This document shows, in pieces, positions 8,433-15,848 of a DNA stretch of 54,731 bases (positions are counted from its first letter, which is position 1; every line of letters begins with the position of its first letter). The position numbers and the translations under genes are program-made. The DNA lies in NCBI GenBank assembly GCA_035556215.1, contig DATMFI010000036.1, positions 1-54,731 on the forward strand. Direction: 5' to 3'. The notes below the pieces were generated by a model. It ran no database searches. It was not told where the DNA came from and was given only the letters and a program-made list of their open reading frames with translations. The DNA is from Palsa-892 sp035556215 (lineage in GTDB: Bacteria; Pseudomonadota; Alphaproteobacteria; Rhizobiales; Xanthobacteraceae).

Positions 8433-8529
8433 TTCACAAAGCCATCATCGAATCGCTACAATATGTGCCGAACTCGGCCAGCGGCCGGATCAACCGGACG
8501 CCGAACGGCCCGTGTTCAGGGAGTCGTTC

Positions 8530-9135
8530 TTGAACGTCGCCGTGTCGCCTGCGGTGTCGCCCGACCTGTCGGCTGGGTCGTCATCCGGCTCACCGCCCGG
8601 TTCCTGGCCTGCGTTGGTGCTCAACGCGGATTTTCGTCCGCTGAGCTATTACCCCCTCTCGATCTGGTCCTGGCAGGACACCATCAAGGCGGTGTTTCTC
8701 GATCGCGTGAATATCGTCGCGCTCTACGATCACGCGGTGCATAGCCCGAGCTTCGAGATGAAGCTGCCGAGCGTCGTCGCGCTCAAGAGCTATGTCCGGC
8801 CGCTCAGGCAACCGGCCTTCACGCGCTTCAATGTTTTTCTGCGCGACCGTTTCTCCTGCCAGTATTGCGGCTCGCGCGACGACCTCACCTTCGATCACGT
8901 GATCCCGCGCTCGAAGGGCGGCGAGACGACATGGGAAAATGTCGTCGCGGCCTGCTCGCCGTGCAATCTGAAGAAGGGCGGCATGTCGCCGAAAGAATCG
9001 GGCATGTTTCCGCACCAGACGCCGTTCCAGCCATCGGTCGGCGACCTGCATCGGAACGGCCGGCTGTTTCCGCCGAACTATCTGCACGAAAGCTGGCTGG
9101 ATTATCTCTACTGGGATACGGAACTCGAGCCGTAA
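8530..9135 (+). CDS. HNH endonuclease family protein
   Basis: A protein of about 201 residues with a C-terminal HNH domain: FSCQYCGS, then LTFDHVIPRSKGG (metal/catalytic His), then WENVVAACSPCNLKKG. The two CxxC pairs probably hold zinc. The N-terminal half (ALVLNADFRPLSYYPLSIWSWQD, VFLDRVNIVALYD) is the conserved extension of the proteobacterial housekeeping HNH family, whose role is not established. I chose the TTG at 8530 because AGGGAG (8518-8523) stands six bases before it and no ATG fits well; in-frame starts as far up as 8404 exist. The neighbours give no clue, and nothing suggests an intron or toxin. Confidence 0.85.
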   Translation: MNVAVSPAVSPDLSAGSSSGSPPGSWPALVLNADFRPLSYYPLSIWSWQDTIKAVFLDRVNIVALYDHAVHSPSFEMKLPSVVALKSYVRPLRQPAFTRFNVFLRDRFSCQYCGSRDDLTFDHVIPRSKGGETTWENVVAACSPCNLKKGGMSPKESGMFPHQTPFQPSVGDLHRNGRLFPPNYLHESWLDYLYWDTELEP

Positions 9136-9139
9136 ACCC

Positions 9140-9619
9140 TCACGCTTTGCGGCGCGCGACCCACAACGCGAACAGCGTCAGCGTCCCCGCGATCAGCGCG
9201 TTGTAGCCGGCGAGCGAAATGCCGAACAGCCGCCACGCCGCTTCGTCGCAACGCACGACGCGCGACTGATTCATCTGCTCGATCAGGCTGCCGCTGCCGA
9301 GATTGACGACGGCGGCCGAGCAATCGGCGGGGCCTTCCCAGAATTTCCATTCGACGCCGGCGTGATAGACGGCGAGCACAAAGGCGATCGCGAGCACGAA
9401 GGCGAGCACATGGATGCCGATGCGCGCGAGCGTCTCGTTGCGCGCGAGCGAGGCGACGCCGAGCGCGAGCGGCACGGCGACGTAGTAGGGCACGCGCTGA
9501 TCGAGACACAGCGGGCACGGCGAAAGGCCGATGACGAGTTGAAAGAACCAGGCGCCCGCTAAGGTTAATACCGCAGCGGCCGCGATCAAAAATGCGGCGG
9601 AGATGAAATTAATTTTCAT
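9140..9619 (-). CDS. dsbB: disulfide bond formation protein B (DsbB)
   Basis: An inner-membrane quinone-dependent oxidase that recharges DsbA. The 159-residue protein has four transmembrane helices (about 5-27, 43-58, 64-86, 132-154). The two redox pairs are present: C35-P-L-C38 in the first periplasmic loop and C100/C124 in the second. It is close to the usual length. It converges on the HNH gene with only 4 nt between stops. No dsbA is in the window. Confidence 0.9.
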   Translation of the reverse strand: MKINFISAAFLIAAAAVLTLAGAWFFQLVIGLSPCPLCLDQRVPYYVAVPLALGVASLARNETLARIGIHVLAFVLAIAFVLAVYHAGVEWKFWEGPADCSAAVVNLGSGSLIEQMNQSRVVRCDEAAWRLFGISLAGYNALIAGTLTLFALWVARRKA

Positions 9620-9860
9620 TGCAAATTATCCTGCAGGGAACTTTTTATTCGGCAACTCTTTTATTTATAACGCTTTCAACGCAGATCATCGGGCAGTTCC
9701 AATCATAAACAAGTGATCGCCGTCACATTTTTGACTCATCGGGATGGCGATTGGCCCGCAATAAAAAAATCAACAACGCGAATCGTAACTGCGTAAGCGG
9801 GGAGTTCGCAAATCGGGTGGATGCGTCGCCACAGGGGCGGGGGTCAACTGTGGAGATACA

Positions 9861-10217
9861 ATGCGAACCTTTCTATCGATGCTGACTGTCGTCGCGGCGC
9901 TGGTCGCGGCCGACATGACGATGAACATGGCCGAAGCCGGCCAGCGCGGCATGGCTTCCTACTATGGCTATCGCAGCAAGACCGCGAGCGGGGAAATGAT
10001 GAACCCGAACGCGATGACCGCCGCCCACAAGACGCTGCCGTTCGGCACGCGGGTGCGGGTTACCAATACGCGGACCGGCCACTCGGTCGTCGTCCGTATC
10101 AACGATCGCGGGCCGTTCGTCCGCGGCCGCATCATCGACGTCTCGACGGGCGCCGCGCGGGCGCTCGGTATGATCGGCTCGGGGGTCGCGCCGGTTACGG
10201 TCGAAGTCGTCTCGTAA
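9861..10217 (+). CDS. RlpA-like double-psi beta-barrel protein
   Basis: A small secreted protein of the septal-ring lytic transglycosylase (RlpA) family. Residues 1-26 form a signal peptide (cleavage after AEA). The rest is one RlpA barrel with the canonical GMASYYGYRSKTASGE, AAHKTLPFGTRVRVTN and VVRINDRGPFVRGRIIDVS, including the catalytic Asp of NDRGPF. There is no SPOR domain and no lipobox, so this 118-residue form is the minimal soluble type. GGAG precedes the ATG. The 241 bases upstream are AT-rich with no gene, and a strong hairpin follows at 10275. Confidence 0.88.
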   Translation: MRTFLSMLTVVAALVAADMTMNMAEAGQRGMASYYGYRSKTASGEMMNPNAMTAAHKTLPFGTRVRVTNTRTGHSVVVRINDRGPFVRGRIIDVSTGAARALGMIGSGVAPVTVEVVS

Positions 10218-10274
10218 GAATTCCCTTTTCCAAGGGCGTTCGCCGTTCGCGGCGGACGAAAAGGGGTGGATGCG

Positions 10275-10314
10275 AAGGGCCGATCTGGCGACGCCGGATC
10301 GGCCCTTTGATTCT
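10275..10314 (+). terminator. terminator of the RlpA-like gene
   Basis: A 15-bp stem with a single mismatch (AAGGGCCGATCTGGC, loop GAC, GCCGGATCGGCCCTT) is followed by the T-rich TGATTCTTG. It separates the RlpA-like gene from the tRNA-Leu promoter. Confidence 0.7.
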
Positions 10315-10400
10315 TGAGGAAACCGGACGCGGCGGAGCGGAAAATCTTCACGAGCCGCTATCCACTTTTTTTGATCGTGCCTCTATATTCCGCCCGCGTC

Positions 10401-10487
10401 GCCCCCGTGGCGGAACTGGTAGACGCGCCTGACTCAAAATCAGGTTGCCGCAAGGTAGTGCCCGTTCGAGTCGGGCCGGGGGCACCA
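10401..10487 (+). tRNA. tRNA-Leu (CAA)
   Basis: An 87-nt class II tRNA. The acceptor stem GCCCCCG (10401-10407) pairs with CGGGGGC (10477-10483), followed by A and an encoded CCA. The anticodon stem CCTGA/TCAGG encloses CTCAAAA with anticodon CAA (10435-10437). A long variable arm (TTGCCGCAAGGTAGTG region) is as expected for leucine. A possible -10 TATATT lies at 10384-10389. Confidence 0.97.
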
Positions 10488-10553
10488 CTTCATCCCGGGC
10501 GATCGCTCAAATATCGCTCAGGTGCAATCGCGGCGCGGGGACGGAGATTTTCG

Positions 10554-11099
10554 ATGAACGGCGAAGCCGCACCCGAGTTGCAGATCAAGACCTGGCTCAA
10601 CACGGCCGAGCCGCTATCGCTCGCATCCTTGCGCGGCCGTGTCGTGTTCGCCGTCGCCTTTCAGATGCTTTGTCCCGGCTGCGTCAGCGAAGGTCTGCCG
10701 CAGGCGCAACGCGCCCGCGCGATATTCCCCGAAAACGATCTCGCGGTGATCGGGCTGCATACGGTGTTCGAGCATCACGAGGCGCAGGGCACGGAAGCGG
10801 CGCTCAAGGCATTCCTGCACGAATATCGTATCGGTTTTCCGGTCGGCATCGACATGCCGAATCCGGATTACCCGCTGCCGAAAACGATGCAGGCCTACGG
10901 CATGCGCGGCACGCCGACGACATTATTGTTCGATCGGCGCGGCCGGCTGCGCGTGCATCACTTCGGTCATCTCGACGACATGCAGATCGGCGCGGCGATC
11001 GCGGCGCTGATCGAAAACGGCAAGGCGGCGCTTAATGCCGAGGCCGCGCCGTCCGGTGAGGACGGCACGCGCTGCACGGCCGATGGCGCGTGCCGCTGA
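10554..11099 (+). CDS. thioredoxin-fold redoxin protein
   Basis: A 181-residue cytoplasmic protein of the peroxiredoxin-like/TlpA class with a CPGC motif (C40, C43) after strand VVFAVAFQML. It has FPVGIDMPN and the cis-Pro signature GMRGTPTTLLFDRRG. The active site differs from classical CGPC or CxxC-TlpA, and no signal peptide is present. Two further Cys lie in the last ten residues (RCTADGACR), an unusual addition that could form a second redox pair or metal site. The ATG at 10554 follows GACGGAG; this frame reads back through the tRNA, so the longer start is rejected. Substrate unknown. Confidence 0.82.
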   Translation: MNGEAAPELQIKTWLNTAEPLSLASLRGRVVFAVAFQMLCPGCVSEGLPQAQRARAIFPENDLAVIGLHTVFEHHEAQGTEAALKAFLHEYRIGFPVGIDMPNPDYPLPKTMQAYGMRGTPTTLLFDRRGRLRVHHFGHLDDMQIGAAIAALIENGKAALNAEAAPSGEDGTRCTADGACR

Positions 11100-11858
11100 T
11101 CAGTAGATGCCGCGGTCGCCGTAGGGATCGCGATATTGCGGCTGGATGTAACGCGGCGGCACGCGATAGCCGCGATCGTAATAAGTGGCGTAGGGGTCCG
11201 GATATTCAGGCTGGACGTAGCGCGGCACCGCGCGGCGCTCGGCATATTGCGGGTCGCTCGGCGGCTGGTTGTCGTATTGCGAATTGCCGTAATAGCCGCG
11301 GCCGTAGCGCTGGTCGTAACGCTGATCGTAACCCTGGCCATAACCCTGCGGATACTGCGGCGCTTGCGGCTGCGCGTCTTCTCGCTCGGCGAGCCTGGTG
11401 CGGCCGCGCTTGAGCGCGATCTGCTCGCTGCCGGTGAGCACCACTTTGGTTTTCAGCACGCCTTCGCGCTGGACGAGCGAATAGAGCCGCTCGGCATGGG
11501 CGACCGAAAGCCGGACGCAGCCGTGGCTCACGGGCATGCCGAGATTCTTGCTGTAGGTGCCGTGAATGGCGTGGCCGGCCTTGGTGAAGAAGATCGAATA
11601 GGGCATCGGCGCGTCGTCCCATTCTTTCGAATAGTGATCGCGCTCCATGCGGAAGGCCTGAAACTTGCCCGACGGCGTGGCGTGTCCGGTTTTGCCGGTC
11701 GAAACCACCCAGTTATAGAGAGTCTGGCCGTCCTTGCTGACCGTCAGGCGCTGCGTGCTTTTATCGACGGTAATCAGAAGATCGGCGCGCGCCGGAAGGC
11801 TCGCGGCCGCGGCCGACAGGAGGGCGATAGTGGAGAGGCAAGCGTATTTCATACGCAT
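11100..11858 (-). CDS. L,D-transpeptidase with Tyr/Gln-rich tail
   Basis: A YkuD-type periplasmic enzyme that forms 3-3 peptidoglycan cross-links or attaches proteins to the wall. Residues 1-25 are a signal peptide. The catalytic domain (26-155) has the conserved H99-G-T and SHGCVRLS with nucleophile Cys114 and Arg116. Residues about 165-252 are low-complexity, made of Tyr, Gln, Gly, Asp, Arg and Pro, including YDQRYDQRYGRGYYG and the repeated PRYVQPEYPDPY / PRYIQPQYRDPY. Such a tail could bind wall or outer-membrane components; this is inference. It converges with the redoxin gene, with adjacent stops. Confidence 0.9.
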   Translation of the reverse strand: MRMKYACLSTIALLSAAAASLPARADLLITVDKSTQRLTVSKDGQTLYNWVVSTGKTGHATPSGKFQAFRMERDHYSKEWDDAPMPYSIFFTKAGHAIHGTYSKNLGMPVSHGCVRLSVAHAERLYSLVQREGVLKTKVVLTGSEQIALKRGRTRLAEREDAQPQAPQYPQGYGQGYDQRYDQRYGRGYYGNSQYDNQPPSDPQYAERRAVPRYVQPEYPDPYATYYDRGYRVPPRYIQPQYRDPYGDRGIY

Positions 11859-12087
11859 AACGGGCTCGCTTTCTGAAACGTGTTCAAAGACTGGCCTCTT
11901 CTCGGGGAACCTGACGCGGCGCTCGCGCGAAATTAAGGCAGGAAACGCCGCGATTTCGCCGCGTGACAGGAAGAACGGCCAAGGCGCCGGAAGGTTGCAA
12001 TGCGGCGCTTGCGGCTTTCGATTGCCGCGTTTTCGTCACGCGAGCCGGGGCCGCTTCGCTCGAAAACGCGTTTTTGTTTGAGCGCGC

Positions 12088-12126
12088 GATGCTTGCCGAA
12101 AACCGGCCTTCACTTTTCGGGATCAA
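12088..12126. repeat. intergenic palindrome of the CGAAAA/TTTTCGGGATC type
   Basis: Lies in the 271-bp interval between the L,D-transpeptidase start and the AbrB-like stop, whose remainder shows nothing recognisable beyond presumed promoter sequence. The order GATGCTTGCCGAAAACCGG then CACTTTTCGGGATCA matches the near-palindromic elements at 15773 and 29391. Confidence 0.6.
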
Positions 12127-12129
12127 ACG

Positions 12130-13275
12130 CTAATCGAGCTCGGCTTCGTCGTCCTTGACCTGCTGGATCGCCCTTTCGGCGGCGCGATCGGGGCGGCGTT
12201 TTTTGGCCTTGCGGTTCTGGCCGGCGATCAGCCGGGCGAGCGGCGGCCCGGCGAGCAGCACGATCACGAAGCGGAAGATCTGCAGGCCCATGACGAGCGG
12301 CACGTCCACCGGCGTCGAGGCGGCGATGATCGCAATGGCGTCCATGCCGCCGGGGCTGGTGCCGAGATAGGCGGTGAGCGGATCGACGCCGAGCGTGTGC
12401 ACGAGAATGGCGGCGAGCAGGATGCTGAAGCCGATCAGCGTGAAAATCGCGATCAAGGTCTGCGGCAGCGCGCGCAGCGTGTGCGAAAGAATCTGCGGCG
12501 TGAAGCCGAGCCCGATGTTCCAGCCGAGCAGCGCGAAGCAGGCGGCGAGAAACCAGGTCGGCAGCACGATGGTCATGATGCCGGTGGCCTGCAGCGCGAT
12601 GCCGGCGATCATCGGCACGAGGAACGTGCCGCCGGGAATACGCGAGAGCCGCCCGATCAGGCCGCCGCCGATCGCAAGCACGAGTGTCTTGGCAAAACCC
12701 GCGCCGTCGAGCGGCGCGAACCAGACGAGCGGCGGAAGCGGCGTATCGCCGATATGAACCCAGAAGCGCGCGATCAGCGAGGCGAGCGCCGCCACGATGA
12801 CGACGCGCAGATATTGCATGAAGGCGACGAGCCGCGCATCTGCGCCGAACTCGCCCGCCATCAGCATCATGGCGCTTGCCGCGCCCGGCGCCATGCCCCA
12901 GATCGCGGTGGTGCCGGGAATGACGCCGAGACGGCCGATCAGCCAACCAAGCAAAAGGCTGGCAAGGAGAATCGACGAGCCGATCGAGAGGAACAAGGGC
13001 CAGGATTGCGCGAAGCCGCCGATCAGCGAAGGCGGGATCGAATGGGCGACGAGGCAGCCGATCGCGGCCTGCGAAATGAAAAAGGAGAATTTCGGCAGCC
13101 GCAGCGCGCCGCCATTGGTGGCGATGATGACGGCGGCCACCATCGGGCCGATCAGGAAGGTCGCCGGCAGCCCCGCGAGTTCAAGGCAGGCGACGATAGC
13201 GGCAGAGAGCGCGGCGAGCGCACTCCATTGGGCGGGGACGGGAAGCCGTTTGATGACGGCGGTAAGGGCGGGCAT
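12130..13275 (-). CDS. AbrB family (PF05145-type) membrane protein
   Basis: A 381-residue integral membrane protein with about ten helices arranged as an internal duplication. Each half carries the GPMVAAVIIA/VPMIAGIAL-like and IGWNIGLGF/SQAAIGCLV-like segments typical of the family often misnamed 'ammonia monooxygenase' or 'AbrB transcriptional regulator'. Further family markers are WGMAPGAASAMMLMAGEFGAD in the first half and YLGTSPGGMDAIAIIAAS in the second, pseudo-symmetric PGG/PGA motifs. The charged C-terminus (KAKKRRPDRAAER) is cytoplasmic. Function is unproven; a transport role is likely. It is monocistronic as far as can be seen. Confidence 0.88.
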   Translation of the reverse strand: MPALTAVIKRLPVPAQWSALAALSAAIVACLELAGLPATFLIGPMVAAVIIATNGGALRLPKFSFFISQAAIGCLVAHSIPPSLIGGFAQSWPLFLSIGSSILLASLLLGWLIGRLGVIPGTTAIWGMAPGAASAMMLMAGEFGADARLVAFMQYLRVVIVAALASLIARFWVHIGDTPLPPLVWFAPLDGAGFAKTLVLAIGGGLIGRLSRIPGGTFLVPMIAGIALQATGIMTIVLPTWFLAACFALLGWNIGLGFTPQILSHTLRALPQTLIAIFTLIGFSILLAAILVHTLGVDPLTAYLGTSPGGMDAIAIIAASTPVDVPLVMGLQIFRFVIVLLAGPPLARLIAGQNRKAKKRRPDRAAERAIQQVKDDEAELD

Positions 13276-13379
13276 TTCGCCCGCTTGGTATCACGGAAAC
13301 GGAACCCCGCACCATCAACGGCCTGCATGGCTGCCATTCTTGGCAGATGCGTTCTGATGGCGGCCGCTCGCCTGGCGGT

Positions 13380-13775
13380 TTACTGCCAGAGATTGGCCTT
13401 GGCCCACTGTTCCTCGGGGATCGCTTCGCCGAGCTTGTATTCGAAGGCGAGCACTTTCATGTGCTCGCTGTCGGCTTCGCACTTGAACGAGAACGAGTAC
13501 CACTTGCCCTTGCTGCGAAAGGCGCCGCCCTTGCCATGAATGGTGTGGCCTTCGGTCTGGGGATCGGCGGTCGCCGCGAGCACGGCGCGGTCGGGCTTGA
13601 ACGGGTTGGGATCGCGCTTGATCCGGCGCATCGCTTCGATGTCGCAGATCTGTTCGAGCCGCGTTTGCGGATCGAGTTTGCGCAATTGCTGCTCGAGACG
13701 CTTCGAGTTGGCGGCGAGCGCGGCGGCCGGAATCGCGGCCGCGAGCATGGCGAGGGCGGGAAGAAGTTTGTTCAT
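13380..13775 (-). CDS. DUF930 domain secreted protein
   Basis: A 131-residue protein with a signal peptide (1-21, AAALAA). The rest matches the DUF930 pattern of Hyphomicrobiales: LEQQLRKLDPQTRLEQICDIEAMRRI, then PDRAV, and the C-terminal KGKWYSFSFKCEADSEHMKVLAFEYKLG with two Cys likely to pair. Periplasmic, function unknown. It is 104 nt upstream of the AbrB-like start on the same strand. Confidence 0.85.
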   Translation of the reverse strand: MNKLLPALAMLAAAIPAAALAANSKRLEQQLRKLDPQTRLEQICDIEAMRRIKRDPNPFKPDRAVLAATADPQTEGHTIHGKGGAFRSKGKWYSFSFKCEADSEHMKVLAFEYKLGEAIPEEQWAKANLWQ

Positions 13776-13865
13776 GGCCGGGTTTTTCGTGGCGGCTTCA
13801 TCGGCGTGAAAAGTGTCATTCCGTTGGCAAACGGTCCGCGAATGCGCCGAAGGCCGCGATTGGGA

Positions 13866-14447
13866 TCAAAAGAGCTTGATCGCGGCATAAAAGCCGCCGA
13901 TGAGCACGGCAACGAAGACGAACAGCACAAGCCCCAGGCGCTTTTCAATAAAGTCGCGCGCCGGTTCGCCCCAATAATAAAGCAGCGCGGCAAAAAGATA
14001 GAAACGCGCGCCGCGGGTGATGAGCGAGAGTATGGTGAACCACAAAAGGTTATAGCCGGCGAAACCCGAAGTGATGGTGACGAGCTTGTAGGGAATGGGC
14101 GTCGCGCCCTTGATGAGAATGATCCACGCGCCCCATTCGGCATAGGCCGCGCGGAAGGCTTCCACCTTGTCGCCGTAACCGTAAAGCTGGATCAGAAATT
14201 GCCCGACGGTGTCGTAGAGCAGCGCGCCGATGGCATAGCCGAGCAGGCCGCCGAGCACCGACGAGATGGTGCAGACGCCCGCATAGAAGAAGGCGCGCTT
14301 GGGCTGCGCCAGGCACATCGGCACCAGCATGACGTCGGGCGGGATCGGGAAAAACGAACTCTCGGCGAAAGAGATCGCGGCGACGGCCTTGGTCGCCCAA
14401 GGTTTTGCCGCCTGCTCGAACACCCAGTTGTAAAGGCGGCGCAACAT
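13866..14447 (-). CDS. DedA/YqaA family membrane protein
   Basis: A 193-residue inner-membrane protein with four to five helices, of the SNARE-associated (DedA/VTT) superfamily, YqaA branch. Diagnostic segments are ESSFFPIPPDVMLVPMCLAQP, the SSVLGGLLGYAIG glycine helix, KGATPIPYKLVTITSG, and the Arg of LITRGARFYLFA. Relatives act as lipid scramblases or transporters (undecaprenyl phosphate for some DedA proteins); for this branch it is inference. Start at 14447 (MLRRLYNW) rather than an ATG 69 nt upstream, since the family begins just before the first amphipathic helix. Divergent from the next gene. Confidence 0.9.
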   Translation of the reverse strand: MLRRLYNWVFEQAAKPWATKAVAAISFAESSFFPIPPDVMLVPMCLAQPKRAFFYAGVCTISSVLGGLLGYAIGALLYDTVGQFLIQLYGYGDKVEAFRAAYAEWGAWIILIKGATPIPYKLVTITSGFAGYNLLWFTILSLITRGARFYLFAALLYYWGEPARDFIEKRLGLVLFVFVAVLIGGFYAAIKLF

Positions 14448-14691
14448 GGCAGCCGCTCTCCTATCGGGCCGGTCATGCGAAGTAAAGCGCGGCACTGCAA
14501 CAAGCGGCGAAGTCATAAATCGGTCACGCGCGCGCCGCGCGCGGGTCCGAAAGCTCCGCCATTTTCCGCAAAATAGATCGAGATATGGGAACGATAGACC
14601 TATCCGGCACTTACCAGCCCGGGGACTTTACATTAGAAGAGGGCGGGCGGCCGAAGGCGGCATCGGCCGGTCAGAAAAAGCGGGAATTTCC

Positions 14692-15741
14692 ATGCGTTCT
14701 GCTCGTGCTGTCACGTGCTCTCTCCGGCTATCCATCGCCGTGCTGTTCGCCGCCTGCCTGACGGCGGCGAAGCCGGCGCAGGCCGAAACCGCGATCCGTT
14801 TCGCGATCGAGAAACTCGACGCGACCGCGGCCCCCCTCCTGGTCGCGCTCGACAAAGGCTACTTCCGCGCCGAAGGCCTCAATGTCTCGCTGGTCTTGCC
14901 GGTGAGCCCGGAGCCCGCCGAAGGCAGCAACGATCCTATCAATCGCATCGCCGCGGGCGACGCCGATCTCGGCTTCGGCGATCTGACGGCGCTCCTGCGC
15001 GCGCGCGTCGAGGAGCAGCCGGCAGCGGTGAAGGCGATCTATGTCGTTTACAACAAGCCGGGCTATGCCGTGCTCGGCCGCAAGAGCCGCGGCATCCAGT
15101 CGCCGGGCGATCTCGAAGGCAAGAAGGTCGGAACGCCCCGGCGCGATCCCGCGAGCAGCCTGTGGAAGGCGTTCGTGACGGCGAGCGCGATCGACGGCGC
15201 GAAGATCACCACCGAGAATATCGGTCTTTCGGTGCGCGACCCGATGGTGGCGTCGGGGCAGATCGACGCGGTCACGGCGCTTTCGTATCAGTCGTTCATC
15301 GACATCAAAGAGCGCGGCGTGCCGGCAAGCGACATCTCGGTGATTTTCATGGCCGACTACGGCGTGAAAATGTACGGCGCCTCGATTCTCGCCGGCGAAA
15401 AGTTCGCGAGCGAGAACGCCGACGCGGTACGCGGTTTTCTGCGCGCCTATGCGCGGGGCCTTCGCGAAACCATCGCCAAACCGCAGAGCGCGCTCGAGCC
15501 GGTGCTCAAGCACGACACCACGCTCAGCAAGGAGAGCGAACTCGAGCGGCTCCGCATGACGATCCGCGACAACATCCAGACGCCGGAAACCAAGGCGAAC
15601 GGCTATGGCGGCGCCGACATGACGAGGCTTTCGGCGGCGATCGATCAGGTCGCGGCGGCGCTCGAACTCAAGAAGAAACCGAAAGCCGAGGAGCTGTTCG
15701 ATCCGTCGTTCCTGCCCGCGCGCGGCAAGGACGAGCGCTGA
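14692..15741 (+). CDS. ABC substrate-binding protein, NMT1/SsuA-like
   Basis: A 349-residue periplasmic binding protein with a signal peptide of about 31 residues (ending PAQA). The type 2 fold of the nitrate/sulfonate/thiamine-precursor group is visible: ATAAPLLVALDKGYFRAEGLNVSLVLP, AAGDADLGFGDLTALL, LEGKKVGTPRRDPAS and the long C-terminal helices. The ligand cannot be deduced. No permease or ATPase gene adjoins it, so it is an orphan that must use a transporter encoded elsewhere or act as a tethering protein. The divergent 244-nt gap to the DedA-like gene holds its promoter, and the chosen ATG is the one that begins the signal peptide. Confidence 0.85.
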   Translation: MRSARAVTCSLRLSIAVLFAACLTAAKPAQAETAIRFAIEKLDATAAPLLVALDKGYFRAEGLNVSLVLPVSPEPAEGSNDPINRIAAGDADLGFGDLTALLRARVEEQPAAVKAIYVVYNKPGYAVLGRKSRGIQSPGDLEGKKVGTPRRDPASSLWKAFVTASAIDGAKITTENIGLSVRDPMVASGQIDAVTALSYQSFIDIKERGVPASDISVIFMADYGVKMYGASILAGEKFASENADAVRGFLRAYARGLRETIAKPQSALEPVLKHDTTLSKESELERLRMTIRDNIQTPETKANGYGGADMTRLSAAIDQVAAALELKKKPKAEELFDPSFLPARGKDER

Positions 15742-15772
15742 CAGGGGCTGCGCAGCCTCGCTTTTCGCGCAG

Positions 15773-15816
15773 GCATGACCTTCCCGAAACGCCGATTCCA
15801 CTTTCGGGTCCCATGC
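15773..15816. repeat. intergenic palindrome of the GCATGA...CATGC type
   Basis: GCATGA and CATGC at the ends, and CCGAAA and TTTCGG inside, are inverted around an AT/GC-mixed centre. It lies 31 bases after the binding-protein stop and before ndvA. Same family as the elements at 12088 and 29391. Confidence 0.65.
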
Positions 15817-15848
15817 TTTAAGATTCGCCCGCCCACCGGGACCGCATC

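Noticed and set aside
12397..13539. A 380-residue plus-strand frame opposite the AbrB-like gene
   Set aside because: Antisense shadow, low-complexity and hydrophilic, while the minus strand encodes a clear membrane protein.
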